The notes under the pieces: model-generated | Database searches by the model: none | What the model saw: the letters and a program-made list of their open reading frames with translations, nothing else | What the model was told of the DNA's origin: nothing | Position numbers and translations under genes: made by a program | Origin: Photobacterium piscicola | GTDB taxonomy: Bacteria > Pseudomonadota > Gammaproteobacteria > Enterobacterales > Vibrionaceae | Length of the DNA stretch: 64,000 bases | Direction of reading: 5' to 3' | NCBI RefSeq assembly: GCF_900166965.1 | Contig: NZ_FUZI01000005.1 | Location: 51,282 to 115,281 of the forward strand | In this document: positions 10,828 through 19,901 of the stretch, one piece after another | Position numbering within the stretch: position 1 is the first letter of the stretch | Layout of the letters: each line of letters begins with the position of its first letter

Positions 10828-11325
10828 CTACTCGCTATCTTTCGATGCGGCATTTATCAGCTTATCTGCTGAAATGGGTAACCCTAGCACTCGAATAAGG
10901 CTTGGTTTGTAGGCTGCATCCCCATCGAATTTCTTGGCATAATAGCGTGCAATCATTAATCCTACTGTGGTAGCAACAGCAGCCGACACAATAACACCGA
11001 GTTGGTTACTGGCTGCTAAATCAATAAAAATGTATTGTCCAACTAAACTGCCGCCAATTAAAAATAGCAGCGGCAACATATAAACTAATAATGCTGAACT
11101 CAACATACTACGCTCAGACAAGCCGATTTCAACCACTTGTCCGAGGGTTATTTTTTCATTGGTCGCAATATTTATCTGATGAGAACGCCCAGGCATGGCT
11201 TTTGTCACAATACCTGTGCCGCAACTATCACTCGAAGCACAATGACCACAACTGGTTTGTTGCTGACAACTCACGGTTATATGGCCGGCTTCAACAGCGA
11301 CAACCGTCGCTAATGTTCTCATCAT
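10828..11325 (-). CDS. rseC: Sigma-E regulatory protein RseC (SoxR-reducing system)
   Basis: This 165-residue inner-membrane protein has a Cys-rich N-terminal region (C20, C26, C29, C35, probably a metal or Fe-S site) and two membrane spans at about 77-95 and 105-127. RseC positively modulates sigma-E in enterics and, in related organisms, helps reduce SoxR. It begins 2 bases after the rseB stop and is clearly part of rpoE-rseABC. The ATG at 11325 or the next ATG at 11322 could each be the start. Confidence 0.93.
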   Translation of the reverse strand: MMRTLATVVAVEAGHITVSCQQQTSCGHCASSDSCGTGIVTKAMPGRSHQINIATNEKITLGQVVEIGLSERSMLSSALLVYMLPLLFLIGGSLVGQYIFIDLAASNQLGVIVSAAVATTVGLMIARYYAKKFDGDAAYKPSLIRVLGLPISADKLINAASKDSE

Positions 11326-11327
11326 GA

Positions 11328-12314
11328 TTATTTACTCGTTTGGGTAACCTCAGCTTTAGTATTATCAAAGGTTACATTTTCTGCAATTCGTCGCGCCGTT
11401 TCTGGTGGTATATCACCGACAACTGTTATTTCTTTGTTGCCATCAACTCTAGTGGTTAAGGTACGACGTCCTTGACGAACTAATTGTCCTCGCCCAACAA
11501 AATTATCCACATCAGAAACATACACAGAGAAACTAAATAAACCATCACTGTACATTCGGCTTTCAACCGCACGTTCAGTTAATAATAATCGATGACGATT
11601 ACCAGCAATTAATGTGAAACCATTTGGTAACCACTTCACGGCCCATTCAAGTTTTTTCTGTGGCTGTTGTGGCAATTGTACCACAGCTGGCAATTTAACT
11701 TGATCAAGCTTACTGAGCATTTCGGCAACTTTAGGGTTCACAACAAATGAGACCACTCTAAATTGCTCAAGTAGGTCACCTTCACGATCCAATAAATCAG
11801 CTCGCATCACTAAGTGCGTAGTTTGATCAATCCACAATAAATAAGAATAGCGATTGCCATCTTTAGGGGCAACACGAACAACATCACAAGCAACACCCGC
11901 TTCACGAGCGCGTCCCATGGCAATAAAATCGTAGAAATTAGCCAGTCGATCTATATTGGCTTTCATTAGCGGCAATATTGGCGCGACCATTTTATTACTT
12001 TTAATGGTAAAAGGATCAAGCCCCGGCTCAAAGTAACTAACTTCATCACCCCGTTGAATCACCTCTTGTGGTGGACCACTAAGAAACAACAAGTGCGCGT
12101 AACTTTGACCATTCTCTAACGCATGCCGATAACGCAAGGTATCAATGCTATTTTTCTTAACCCAAATGTATGACATCTCATAACTAAGATCTCGACTGGC
12201 TTGGCCCATTTGATGCAACAAAGCCTCTGTTGAAGGTTTAACCGCTTCAGCAGAGGCTTGGAGTGGCAATAATAGGCTGACCAATGCAAGCGCACCGACC
12301 AGTATTTTTTTCAT
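11328..12314 (-). CDS. rseB: Periplasmic sigma-E regulator RseB
   Basis: The 328-residue protein starts with a Sec signal peptide (MKKILVGALALVSLLLPLQASA, cleavage after residue 22 or so). The mature part is the MucB/RseB fold: a LolA-like N-terminal lobe with LSYEMSYIWVKKN, and a C-terminal lobe with WLPNGFTL. RseB shields RseA from proteolysis and senses mislocalised lipopolysaccharide or lipoproteins. Its ATG overlaps the rseA stop by one base (TAATG), so the two are coupled. Confidence 0.95.
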   Translation of the reverse strand: MKKILVGALALVSLLLPLQASAEAVKPSTEALLHQMGQASRDLSYEMSYIWVKKNSIDTLRYRHALENGQSYAHLLFLSGPPQEVIQRGDEVSYFEPGLDPFTIKSNKMVAPILPLMKANIDRLANFYDFIAMGRAREAGVACDVVRVAPKDGNRYSYLLWIDQTTHLVMRADLLDREGDLLEQFRVVSFVVNPKVAEMLSKLDQVKLPAVVQLPQQPQKKLEWAVKWLPNGFTLIAGNRHRLLLTERAVESRMYSDGLFSFSVYVSDVDNFVGRGQLVRQGRRTLTTRVDGNKEITVVGDIPPETARRIAENVTFDNTKAEVTQTSK

Positions 12315-12961
12315 TAATCCGCCACTGATTTATTAGGATGTAGCTGTGAATGATCAATACTGCCATCTTCAGCATTGAAGCGAAGCTGCAGTTCATAATC
12401 TTGTAACATCGAATTAATTCGACGTCGTTGTTCCATTAACTGTGATTCAGATGGTGTCTGATTATTATCAACCATACTGGTATTTAAGCTCACAGGTTCA
12501 GCTTTACCTGTAAATGGAATAGTTTGTAGTACTGGTACATCATTACTGGTTGTCGTTGTAAGGTTGCTACCATTACCGTCATATTGTTGAACGCCAACAA
12601 TTACCGCTAATGAAACACATGCAGCCACTGCAACCTGACCAAACTGGGATAGCCAAGCGGGTAATGTCCGCTTCGCTTTAAATGGGGTCGGTTGTTCTTC
12701 AGTAATCATCGGCTGAGTAACAGTCTCAATATGCGTGATCACAGCACCTGTGTGTGCCGGTTCAGCCTCTAACGCTAACGCGACATTTCCTGCAATATTC
12801 CATTGTTTGCATTGCGGTGCATCGCCACGCATAACATCACCAATTAAGTTGAAGTCATGCCAACTTTGCTCGCTATTTTTGTCAACGGTCAGCGCATTGA
12901 TAATGCTCTGATCCAAATCTTCGCCATCAAGCAATGCCGAAATTTTTTCTTTATCAGCCAT
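12314..12961 (-). CDS. rseA: Anti-sigma-E factor RseA
   Basis: This 215-residue single-pass membrane protein binds RpoE with its cytoplasmic N-terminal domain (MADKEKISALLDGEDLDQ, then WHDFNLIGDVMRGD). The membrane span lies at about 107-125 and the periplasmic tail carries coiled residues that would contact RseB. The frame is open to 13072, but the ATG at 12961 matches the E. coli start. A 26-base gap separates it from rpoE, and the product is destroyed by DegS/RseP in the family. Confidence 0.94.
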   Translation of the reverse strand: MADKEKISALLDGEDLDQSIINALTVDKNSEQSWHDFNLIGDVMRGDAPQCKQWNIAGNVALALEAEPAHTGAVITHIETVTQPMITEEQPTPFKAKRTLPAWLSQFGQVAVAACVSLAVIVGVQQYDGNGSNLTTTTSNDVPVLQTIPFTGKAEPVSLNTSMVDNNQTPSESQLMEQRRRINSMLQDYELQLRFNAEDGSIDHSQLHPNKSVAD

Positions 12962-12987
12962 TTTTTCCACCGTTTGGTGCAACATAA

Positions 12988-13566
12988 TTATTGTTGCATA
13001 AGGGGACGAATACGTTTTTCGACCATCTCTCGAGCACGGAATATACGTGAGCGAACTGTACCTACTGGACATCCCATTACTTCAGCGATTTCCTCATAGC
13101 TTAGACCATCCAGTTCACGCAATGAGATCGCTGTTTTAAGATCATCGGGTAATGCTTCAATCGTACTAAAAACAACCCGTCTTAATTCTTCAGACAACAT
13201 TTGGTTCTCAGGGTTCGAAATTTCTTTAAGCGCATTTCCACTTTCATAATATTCCGCGTCTTCGGCATCTACATCAGATGCAGGCGGACGACGCCCCTGA
13301 GCAACTAAATAATTTTTTGCTGTATTAACCGCGATGCGATAAAGCCACGTATAAAATGCACTTTCACCACGAAATGTAGGTAAGGCGCGATATGCTTTAA
13401 TGAACGCTTCTTGGGCAACATCTGGTACATCACCAGAATTGCTAACGTAACGAGAAACAAGGTTACAAACTTTATTCTGGTACTTAATAACCAGAAGGTT
13501 GAATGCTTGCTTATCTCCCCGCTGTACTCGCTCAATTAATACCTGATCAGTTTGCTGCTCGCTCAT
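12988..13566 (-). CDS. rpoE: RNA polymerase sigma-E factor RpoE
   Basis: The 192-residue ECF sigma factor directs the envelope-stress regulon. Region 2 (NLLVIKYQNKVCNL...VPDVAQEAFIKAYRAL, then FYTWLYRIAVNTAKNYL) and region 4 (LRELDGLSYEEIAEVMGCP, VGTVRSRIFRARE) are almost identical to E. coli RpoE. The frame extends to 13641, but the ATG at 13566 gives MSEQQTDQVLIERVQ, the conserved start. First gene of rpoE-rseA-rseB-rseC, with a sigma-E promoter upstream indicating autoregulation. Confidence 0.97.
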   Translation of the reverse strand: MSEQQTDQVLIERVQRGDKQAFNLLVIKYQNKVCNLVSRYVSNSGDVPDVAQEAFIKAYRALPTFRGESAFYTWLYRIAVNTAKNYLVAQGRRPPASDVDAEDAEYYESGNALKEISNPENQMLSEELRRVVFSTIEALPDDLKTAISLRELDGLSYEEIAEVMGCPVGTVRSRIFRAREMVEKRIRPLMQQ

Positions 13567-13751
13567 TCGAGCGTGTACTCCCATGTCTACGGTTAGTAAT
13601 ATTGCATTCATCTCACGATAATTTACCCAATAATGGCGCAAATTCGTTATTGATGCACAATGGTTTATTTAGATTGTCCTGCCACTATAAGCGTTAGTCT
13701 CACCGTAAATAAAACACTGACTTATGAAATATTTATGAGCATGAGCACTAC

Positions 13752-13780
13752 TTAAGACCGATGGATAATGGCAAAGTTCC
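13752..13780 (-). promoter_or_regulatory. Sigma-E type promoter for rpoE
   Basis: On the minus strand GGAACTT (13780-13774) is followed after exactly 16 bases by TCTTAA (13757-13752). The -35 is a perfect match to the sigma-E consensus GGAACTT, and the -10 is close to TCNAA/TCTGA. It lies about 190 bases upstream of the rpoE ATG, as expected for an autoregulated rpoE operon. Confidence 0.85.
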
Positions 13781-14001
13781 ACCGTTAAAAAAATAATTTT
13801 ATATTTTGGTTACCGTTAGGTTATTCATTGTAACAAAAACACCAAAAAAACAGATCTAATCACAGCAGTCATTTTACCTGAAATAATAACACTGACGAGG
13901 ATCTGTGACTGAAAAAAGTAAAAAATCACAAAGACATGAAATAATCACTGTGTTATTTGTTAACAATAATACAGCTAAAGCAGCGTATCTCAGTGATATT
14001 T

Positions 14002-14053
14002 ATGCTACCAAAATCCAAACAAACATGCGTTTTAATAACAATTTTGGTAGCAT
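14002..14053. repeat. 13-bp perfect inverted repeat in the nadB leader
   Basis: ATGCTACCAAAAT (14002-14014) and its exact complement ATTTTGGTAGCAT (14041-14053) are separated by 26 bases and end 33 bases before the nadB ATG. They could be paired operator half-sites or fold into an mRNA hairpin. They do not resemble the enteric NadR box TGTTTA-N6-TAAACA. Confidence 0.75.
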
Positions 14054-14086
14054 GAAATAAGATTATCACATGGACATGTAATCACT

Positions 14087-15703
14087 ATGAACCAACCTCA
14101 TCAACACGATAGCGACATTTTAGTCATTGGTAGTGGCGCAGCAGGGTTATCGCTCGCACTCCACTTAGCGCATCTTGGTAAAGTCACAATTTTATGCAAA
14201 GGGCCACTCAGTGAAGGAGCAACCTATTATGCTCAAGGAGGTATCGCTGCCGTTTTTGATGAATCAGACAGTATTGCATCCCATGTTGAAGATACCTTAA
14301 TTGCTGGTGCTCACCTTTGTGACCAAGACGTCGTACAATTTATTGCTGAAAACGCCAAGCAGTGTGTGCAATGGCTGATTGATGGTGGAGTACCCTTTGA
14401 TCGTGAAGACTCAGATTCAGACGATCACCCACGTTATCACCTAACGCTTGAAGGCGGTCATAGTCATCGTCGTATTCTTCACGCTGCTGACGCCACCGGA
14501 ATGGCAATGCAAACCTCACTTCAAGAACAAGCCCGCAACCACCCTAACATTACTATCCTTGAACGTCATAATGCACTTGATGTTATCACTGAGAAAAAAA
14601 TAAATCCGCACTCAAAAACCAACCGAGCACTGGGTGCCTATGTATGGAATCGCGACAAAGAATGTGTTGAAACCCTCGCAGCGAAATTTGTCGTCTTAGC
14701 CACAGGTGGTGCATCTAAAGTATATCAATATACCTCAAACCCAGATGTTTCATCGGGTGATGGTATTGCTATGGCATGGCGCGCAGGCTGCCGTGTTGCT
14801 AACCTTGAGTTTAATCAATTCCACCCCACGTGTTTATTTCACCCTAAAGCACAAACCTTCTTATTAAGTGAAGCTTTACGTGGCGAAGGCGCTTATTTAC
14901 GTCGCCCTGATGGCAGTCGTTTTATGCTTGATTTTGATGAACGCGCGGAACTGGCGCCACGGGATGTCGTCGCCCGTGCGATCGACTATGAAATGAAGCG
15001 TCTCGGTGCCGATTGTATGTACCTAGATATTAGCCATAAGCCTGCCGATTTTGTCAGAAACCACTTTCCAATGATCGCTGAAAAATTACAAGGCTATGGT
15101 ATTGATATTACGACTGATATGATTCCAATTGTGCCCGCTGCGCACTATACCTGTGGCGGGGTCATGGTTGATAAATCAGGTAAAACCGATATTGACGGTT
15201 TATATGCCATTGGAGAAGTGAGCTATACCGGTCTGCATGGAGCTAACCGTATGGCATCAAACTCCCTACTTGAATGTGTCGTTTATGCATGGTCAGCATC
15301 ACAGAATATAGAACAACAATTTAATGCCATCTTACAACCGCAACAGTTACCTTGTTGGGATGACAGCCAAGTGACCAATTCAGATGAAGAAGTGGTGATC
15401 CAACATAACTGGCATGAATTACGATTATTTATGTGGGATTACGTCGGTATTGTACGCTCAACCAAACGTTTAGAACGCGCAATGCACCGAATTGAATTAC
15501 TAAAACATGAAATCGATGAGTATTACAGCCATTTCCGGGTTTCAAATAACCTGTTGGAATTACGTAATTTACTACAAGTTGCTGAACTGATTGTTCGGTG
15601 TGCGATGGCACGTAAAGAGAGTCGCGGGTTGCATTATACGCTTGATTATCCTGAACTTGATGAACAAGCAACAGCAACAATTTTAGTGCCTAACAATCAT
15701 TAA
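14087..15703 (+). CDS. nadB: L-aspartate oxidase NadB
   Basis: The 538-residue flavoenzyme oxidises L-aspartate to iminoaspartate, the first step of de novo NAD synthesis; NadA then makes quinolinate. The FAD loop GSGAAG is at 15-20, the substrate-loop segment [17 protein letters not shown] follows, and [16 protein letters not shown] near residue 385 is the succinate-dehydrogenase-like FAD motif. Length is typical. It is divergent from rpoE, as in E. coli, and monocistronic, ending in a hairpin. Confidence 0.97.
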   Translation: MNQPHQHDSDILVIGSGAAGLSLALHLAHLGKVTILCKGPLSEGATYYAQGGIAAVFDESDSIASHVEDTLIAGAHLCDQDVVQFIAENAKQCVQWLIDGGVPFDREDSDSDDHPRYHLTLEGGHSHRRILHAADATGMAMQTSLQEQARNHPNITILERHNALDVITEKKINPHSKTNRALGAYVWNRDKECVETLAAKFVVLATGGASKVYQYTSNPDVSSGDGIAMAWRAGCRVANLEFNQFHPTCLFHPKAQTFLLSEALRGEGAYLRRPDGSRFMLDFDERAELAPRDVVARAIDYEMKRLGADCMYLDISHKPADFVRNHFPMIAEKLQGYGIDITTDMIPIVPAAHYTCGGVMVDKSGKTDIDGLYAIGEVSYTGLHGANRMASNSLLECVVYAWSASQNIEQQFNAILQPQQLPCWDDSQVTNSDEEVVIQHNWHELRLFMWDYVGIVRSTKRLERAMHRIELLKHEIDEYYSHFRVSNNLLELRNLLQVAELIVRCAMARKESRGLHYTLDYPELDEQATATILVPNNH

Positions 15704-15740
15704 TCGTTAGCAATCAACTGTTTTTATTATTAATACCTGT

Positions 15741-15764
15741 GATGCTAATTTCAATATTAGCATC
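15741..15764. terminator. Hairpin between convergent nadB and ygfX
   Basis: GATGCTAAT pairs with ATTAGCATC around a 6-base loop. The T-tract on the nadB strand is short, so termination strength is uncertain. The right arm touches the last bases of ygfX. Confidence 0.55.
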
Positions 15765-16206
15765 ATGGTTTATTGTGGCCGGAGTCAGGTTTTAATAGCC
15801 CTAAATGGATCATCATTTTTAATTGTCGATACTGAGCTGCGTCACAACCGTCATAGCCAATAATTAACCATTGATTTCTATGGTGTGTAATCGACAACAC
15901 CACCAGCCAGCGCGTAACCAGTTTAACCGCTATCACCTTTCCAGCTTGATCATACCAACGAATATTACCATCACTATAAAGCCGTAAAGGGCCTTGTTGA
16001 GCTAAATAATAGTGATAGCTTCGTTGCCATTCAAACAGCAATGCTTCAGCAAACAAGTAACTAAGTGGTAAAAATACGGGCGGGACAATCAATAAGAATA
16101 GCACTGCACTGAAGTAAGATAGACTCAGCGCAGTGTTCAGTCGCGGGGATAAGTTAAGCTTTAGATCAACGTAGCTTGCTGTTGTTATGGGCAACAATTT
16201 TATCAA
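15763..16206 (-). CDS. ygfX: YgfX (CptA) family membrane protein, SdhE partner
   Basis: A 147-residue protein with two hydrophobic segments at about 25-45 and 46-62, followed by a soluble domain (LRLYSDGNIRWYDQAGK...HHRNQWLIIGYDG). This is the YgfX/CptA layout. In E. coli YgfX was reported as a membrane toxin affecting cytoskeletal proteins, and in Serratia as an SdhE-interacting regulator of prodigiosin; its general role is unsettled. It overlaps sdhE by 41 bases in another frame, so the exact start is open; a later start is possible. Confidence 0.85.
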   Translation of the reverse strand: MIKLLPITTASYVDLKLNLSPRLNTALSLSYFSAVLFLLIVPPVFLPLSYLFAEALLFEWQRSYHYYLAQQGPLRLYSDGNIRWYDQAGKVIAVKLVTRWLVVLSITHHRNQWLIIGYDGCDAAQYRQLKMMIHLGLLKPDSGHNKP

Positions 16207-16426
16207 CCATCATCGCATGAGCTGCGTTATCACTACGCCCATGCTGCATCATCCATTTAAATAAATCAGGATCATCACATGTTAGTAGAGAAATAAAATC
16301 ACGTTGCTCTTGTTCTGATAAATCATCAAAACACTCTTCAAAAAATGGCATCACCAACACGTCTAATTCAAGCATACCACGACGACATGCCCATTTTACG
16401 CGAGCTTTCTCTTCTGCACCTAACAT
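16166..16426 (-). CDS. sdhE: FAD assembly factor SdhE (YgfY/CptB)
   Basis: The 86-residue all-helical protein helps attach FAD covalently to SdhA and FrdA. The conserved surface motif RGMLE is at 16-20 (RGxxE in the family), and YgfY-type segments DLSEQEQRDFISLL and DPDLFKWMM follow. It precedes ygfX on the minus strand, the conserved pair, and is divergent from ygfZ. Confidence 0.95.
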   Translation of the reverse strand: MLGAEEKARVKWACRRGMLELDVLVMPFFEECFDDLSEQEQRDFISLLTCDDPDLFKWMMQHGRSDNAAHAMMVDKIVAHNNSKLR

Positions 16427-16677
16427 ACATAACCTCTATTGCGTGCCTAATGGCTCACTGATAATCGAATACTGTGCGTATTTCCGTTACAAATAGAGTA
16501 ACAGCCATGCTCAATAACGACCATGCGCTAGCACAAATAATCCTTCAAGATGAGACCTAGCCCACCATAATCGCCCCCCACAAAAACATCCAATTAACCC
16601 ATCGTGTAACCATGGTTAATTATTTTGTTCAGTTGGTATAACATAGTGTAATCATTACAGCATTTGTGGATACCATT

Positions 16678-17658
16678 ATGAACACTTGGTCAACTCAATA
16701 CACCTTTACCCCGTTCGCATTAAGCACAACTGATTCGCTACCTGATTTAGCAATGATCAACCTCAGTGATTGGGGAATGGTGACACTCGTTGGCCCTGAC
16801 AGTAAGTCCTACTTACAAGGTCAGTTAACTTGTGATGTAGTGTCATTAAGCGCCGATAAATCAACCGTTGCCGGTCACTGTGATGCCAAAGGAAAATTAC
16901 GCACCATTATGCGCGTTTTCCATTACCAAAATGGTTATGGTTTAGTACAACGTCAAAGTGTAATGACAAGCCAACTACCTGAATTAAAAAAATATGCGGT
17001 GTTTTCTAAAACAGAAATAACCCAAAGTTCAGCGATTATTTTAGGGCTTACAGGCACCCAAGCTCAAACCACCATTGATAGTCATTTCAATGGCGATGCC
17101 GATGTACGTCATAACGATACTGCCACGGCTATAAAAGTCGATAACGCGCGCTGGTTAATTATCACCACCGCGGAACAAGCTGACAGTGTTATCACCAACT
17201 TGGCACCAACAGCAACCTTAACAACCACTGAATTGTGGAATCTCTATGATATTAAGGCGGCACAACCTCGCATTGATAACACCACCGAACTTGAATTCAT
17301 TCCTCAAGCGGTAAACTTACAAGCGGTTGATGGTATTAGCTTTAAAAAAGGCTGCTATACCGGCCAAGAAACCGTCGCCCGTGCTAAGTATCGTGGTATC
17401 AATAAACGCGCGATGTATATAGTGACAGGTGCGGCGACCCAATGCCCACAAGCGGGTGACGCATTAGAACGCAGTGTTGGTGAAAATTGGCGTAAAGGAG
17501 GTACGGTTATTTGCGGCTATCACTATGCCGATGATCAAGCAATTGCATTAGTGGTGTTACCTAACGATCTCGACGATGACAGTCAGTTCCGCTTTGCTAC
17601 TACCCCTGACGCACTTTGGCATAAACTCGACTTACCGTATGATCTTAATGCCGAATAA
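16678..17658 (+). CDS. ygfZ: Folate-binding tRNA-modifying protein YgfZ
   Basis: A 326-residue GcvT-related protein that supports assembly or repair of some Fe-S enzymes, including MiaB, in a tetrahydrofolate-dependent way. The key motif KGCYTGQE, with cysteine near residue 226, is intact, and the N-terminal part holds SKSYLQGQLTCDV. A GTG at 16666 is in frame, but the ATG at 16678 gives MNTWSTQYTFTP and a better fit to vibrio homologues. It is divergent from sdhE and overlaps the next gene by 11 bases. Confidence 0.93.
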   Translation: MNTWSTQYTFTPFALSTTDSLPDLAMINLSDWGMVTLVGPDSKSYLQGQLTCDVVSLSADKSTVAGHCDAKGKLRTIMRVFHYQNGYGLVQRQSVMTSQLPELKKYAVFSKTEITQSSAIILGLTGTQAQTTIDSHFNGDADVRHNDTATAIKVDNARWLIITTAEQADSVITNLAPTATLTTTELWNLYDIKAAQPRIDNTTELEFIPQAVNLQAVDGISFKKGCYTGQETVARAKYRGINKRAMYIVTGAATQCPQAGDALERSVGENWRKGGTVICGYHYADDQAIALVVLPNDLDDDSQFRFATTPDALWHKLDLPYDLNAE

Positions 17659-18133
17659 TTTGATTAATACCGCAGTAACGCAGTTACTTGATAACGAAGG
17701 GGTTGATTACCGCTTGCTGCCACACACGAAGCCGGCAAAGACCATTGCCGAAGCCGCAGCAGAACGCGGGGTTGATCCGCAGCACATGGTGAAATCGATA
17801 TTACTCAAAGATATGTCAGGTTTTCATGTACTAGCATGTGTTCCAGGGCCACAATCGGTTGATCCTAAAAAGGTACGGGCGCTATTAGGTTGTCAGCGAA
17901 TGACTTGTACCGATGCCACTGAAGTAGAAAAAGTCACGGGATTAGTCATCGGCACAGTGGCACCTATAGGGCTAAAGCGTCCATTAGTGATTGTTTTTGA
18001 TGCCACTATAACCGCTATTGAGCATGTTAATATCAGTAGTGGTGATCGAATGGCTGGCATTGAAATCGCGACTGATGATTTATTGATATTATGTGATCCT
18101 ATGGTCGCTGATATTTGTCGAGAACAGGCTTAA
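17648..18133 (+). CDS. YbaK/ProX-type aminoacyl-tRNA deacylase
   Basis: This protein of about 161 residues belongs to the family that hydrolyses mischarged tRNAs, such as Cys- or Ala-tRNAPro. Catalytic-type lysine K49 in HMVKSILLKD and the motif GTVAPIGLKRPL near residue 110 are visible. An ATG at 17639 (three codons earlier) also fits; the longer frame back to 17576 lies inside ygfZ and is unlikely. It overlaps ygfZ, so the two may be co-translated. Which tRNA is edited cannot be told from sequence; this is not obviously the canonical ybaK. Confidence 0.85.
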   Translation: MPNNLINTAVTQLLDNEGVDYRLLPHTKPAKTIAEAAAERGVDPQHMVKSILLKDMSGFHVLACVPGPQSVDPKKVRALLGCQRMTCTDATEVEKVTGLVIGTVAPIGLKRPLVIVFDATITAIEHVNISSGDRMAGIEIATDDLLILCDPMVADICREQA

Positions 18134-18147
18134 TTAGTGACACCTAG

Positions 18148-18177
18148 ACCAACGGTATGAATGAAAATACCGTTGGT
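18148..18177 (+). terminator. Terminator after the YbaK-type gene
   Basis: An 11-bp perfect stem ACCAACGGTAT / ATACCGTTGGT with an 8-base loop is followed by TTTACTT. It separates the upstream pair from the LysR gene. Confidence 0.75.
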
Positions 18178-18203
18178 TTACTTACTCGGTAAAGGAATAG
18201 GCT

Positions 18204-19157
18204 ATGGCTAACTATCACCACCACGATATTAATTGGCGCGGTGTCGACCTTAATTTATTGATTGCCTTTTCGGCATTAATGGACACCCGCAGTGTAACCA
18301 AAGCCGCCAATAAATTAGCCATTGGTCAATCAGCAATGAGCCATAATTTATCGCGTTTACGCAATTTATTAAATGACCCTTTATTTGAGCGTCATGGTCA
18401 TCAAATGCTGCCCACTCAAACCGCTTTAGAACATGCCACTACTGTCGATATGATTTTGTCATTAGTCACCAATGAACTACTGCGACCAAGTACATTTATT
18501 CCTGCTGATTTTTGTGGCACCTTTAAAATAGGTCTAACTGATTATGCCGAATTATTATTTGCCCCCGCACTGTATGATGCAATTCATCATCAAGCACCAC
18601 AATGTCAACTGAGCTTTTTTAATGTCGATCGTCATAGTTATCACACCGATTTCAATCAACATCGAATAGATGTGGTTATCGGTTCAATGACAGATATGGG
18701 AAAGGATATTGAACATCAATATTTATATACCGAAGATCATGTGTGCCTTTATGATCAATGCGCAACGGGGCTTAATGATAACGTTACACTCGATCAATAC
18801 AGTCACCACCCCCATGCACTTGTAAGTCCGGATGGTAAATTAACTACTCAGGTTGATGACCAATTACAACAACAAGGATTTGTGCGTCAAGTCGCGGTAG
18901 GATCACATAACTTTCTCACCATTCGACACTTACTAAGCGGTCGCGATTTAATTTGTGTAGTGTCACGTTTGATGGCGCAGCTGGATATTTTCAATGACCA
19001 ATTAACCCAATGCCTTCCCCCTGTTGCGATAGCTGATTTTGATATTCGATTACTATGGCTACATCGCAACAGTAATCACCCTCGCAATCAATGGTTACGC
19101 CACCTTGTTGCCCAAACGGTGATAACTCAAGTCGAACAACTTCGAGCAGGTCAATAA
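18204..19157 (+). CDS. LysR-family transcriptional regulator
   Basis: A 317-residue regulator. The winged HTH occupies about residues 14-72 (VDLNLLIAFSALMDTRSVTKAA, in blocks; then QSAMSHNLSRLRNLLNDPLFER), and a periplasmic-binding-like effector domain follows from about 100. The start resembles the NodD/NahR/LeuO branch (DLNLL.AF..L). No divergent target gene sits beside it: the upstream neighbour is separated by a terminator and the downstream gene is convergent, so target and effector are unknown. Unusually rich in His and Gln. Confidence 0.88.
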   Translation: MANYHHHDINWRGVDLNLLIAFSALMDTRSVTKAANKLAIGQSAMSHNLSRLRNLLNDPLFERHGHQMLPTQTALEHATTVDMILSLVTNELLRPSTFIPADFCGTFKIGLTDYAELLFAPALYDAIHHQAPQCQLSFFNVDRHSYHTDFNQHRIDVVIGSMTDMGKDIEHQYLYTEDHVCLYDQCATGLNDNVTLDQYSHHPHALVSPDGKLTTQVDDQLQQQGFVRQVAVGSHNFLTIRHLLSGRDLICVVSRLMAQLDIFNDQLTQCLPPVAIADFDIRLLWLHRNSNHPRNQWLRHLVAQTVITQVEQLRAGQ

Positions 19158-19177
19158 ACCAATAAAGAAAAGAGCGC

Positions 19178-19199
19178 GGCAGAGCATATTTACTCTGCC
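19178..19199. terminator. Hairpin between lysR and nqrM
   Basis: GGCAGAG and CTCTGCC form a 7-bp stem with an 8-base loop in the convergent gap. On the minus strand it is followed by a T-rich tract, so it could end the nqrM operon. Confidence 0.6.
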
Positions 19200-19227
19200 A
19201 ATGGCTGTTGTTGCTATACCAATACAA

Positions 19228-19434
19228 TTACTGCGCGCGGCTATTTGGCTCTTGAATTTGATAAAGTTTATGTTCATCGCAAGGTTCATCGCAGTTACAC
19301 TCTTTATTGACGCCAACATTAGCCAAACCGCCACAACTGCCACTGATGGTTTGACGTTTAACAAACCACCCAATCGCCATTGCTAATATCACCACCAAGA
19401 AAATACCTAACGTCAGGAAAAATGTAGTCATCAT
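19228..19434 (-). CDS. nqrM: Na+-NQR maturation protein NqrM
   Basis: A 68-residue protein with one N-terminal membrane span (about 4-24) and a four-cysteine segment SGSCGGL...KECNCDEPCD. This is the DUF539/NqrM pattern, which delivers iron for the Cys4 centre between NqrD and NqrE of the Na+-translocating NADH:quinone reductase. It is usually found next to nqrF or apbE; here it is the last gene of an operon behind a NifX-like gene and a DUF134 regulator, overlapping the former by 4 bases. The NQR operon itself is outside this window. Confidence 0.9.
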   Translation of the reverse strand: MMTTFFLTLGIFLVVILAMAIGWFVKRQTISGSCGGLANVGVNKECNCDEPCDEHKLYQIQEPNSRAQ

Positions 19435-19898
19435 TTTAATCCTCCAATTTTTCCTAACTGATTAAAACTGGTCGCGAGCATACCGACTTTAGCCACGACA
19501 GGCGCCGATTTTTTAGTGCCACAGCCACAACCACATGCACCTTTTTCACGTTTACAAGCACGACCTTGATCGGCAGTCACTAATGCTTCTTTGCTAATAC
19601 CACCCGCTAAAAAAGTCGCTAATGATGTTCTCGGCGGTACCCGACTAACACTAAATCCAGCTTGCAACAAACGTGCTAAAGATCGAGTACCAATATTACC
19701 CAGAACAATTTCATTGACGTTCAGTGCCGCAAGCTGACGCTGGAGTATTTTTTTATGTTTGCATCCCAGCTCTCGACTACCGCTATTTTCAATGCGATCC
19801 ACCAGCAGACCTTGTTGATCATAAATAGCAAATATTGCCGCTTTACCGAAATGGCCTGCAATCTGATCTCTTGGCGTTAACGCTATCGCTATTAACAT
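19431..19898 (-). CDS. NifB/NifX-type iron-molybdenum cluster-binding domain protein
   Basis: A 155-residue protein with a dinitrogenase FeMo-cofactor-like domain (about 1-110): MLIAIALTPRDQIAGHFGKA is the typical start, GCKHKK and VLGNIGTRSLARLL follow. A Cys-rich tail, with CKREKGACGCGCG around 113-126, suggests metal or Fe-S binding. No nitrogenase genes are nearby, so a role in iron or Fe-S cluster handling is more likely than nitrogen fixation. Its link to nqrM, an iron-delivery factor, supports that inference. It lies 3 bases after the DUF134 gene and overlaps nqrM. Confidence 0.85.
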   Translation of the reverse strand: MLIAIALTPRDQIAGHFGKAAIFAIYDQQGLLVDRIENSGSRELGCKHKKILQRQLAALNVNEIVLGNIGTRSLARLLQAGFSVSRVPPRTSLATFLAGGISKEALVTADQGRACKREKGACGCGCGTKKSAPVVAKVGMLATSFNQLGKIGGLK

Positions 19899-19901
19899 AC
19901 A

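Larger units (their letters stand above)
13567..14086. other. Divergent control region between rpoE and nadB
   Basis: This 520-base AT-rich stretch has no convincing gene. It holds the sigma-E promoter of rpoE, a 10-bp palindrome TTGTTAACAA at 13957-13966, and a 13-bp inverted repeat at 14002-14053 just before nadB. Short frames reading through the rpoE start region are extensions of rpoE, not separate genes. Confidence 0.7.

Noticed and set aside
13957..13966. TTGTTAACAA palindrome between rpoE and nadB as an operator
   Set aside because: A 10-bp AT-rich palindrome is expected by chance in such DNA and matches no specific known box.
16607..16618. 12-bp palindrome TAACCATGGTTA before ygfZ as an operator
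   Set aside because: Single, AT-rich apart from the centre, with no regulator nearby; noted but not called.
19431..19898. NifX-like gene as evidence of nitrogen fixation
   Set aside because: No nif structural genes or other cofactor genes occur in the window, and this domain is common outside nitrogenase systems.
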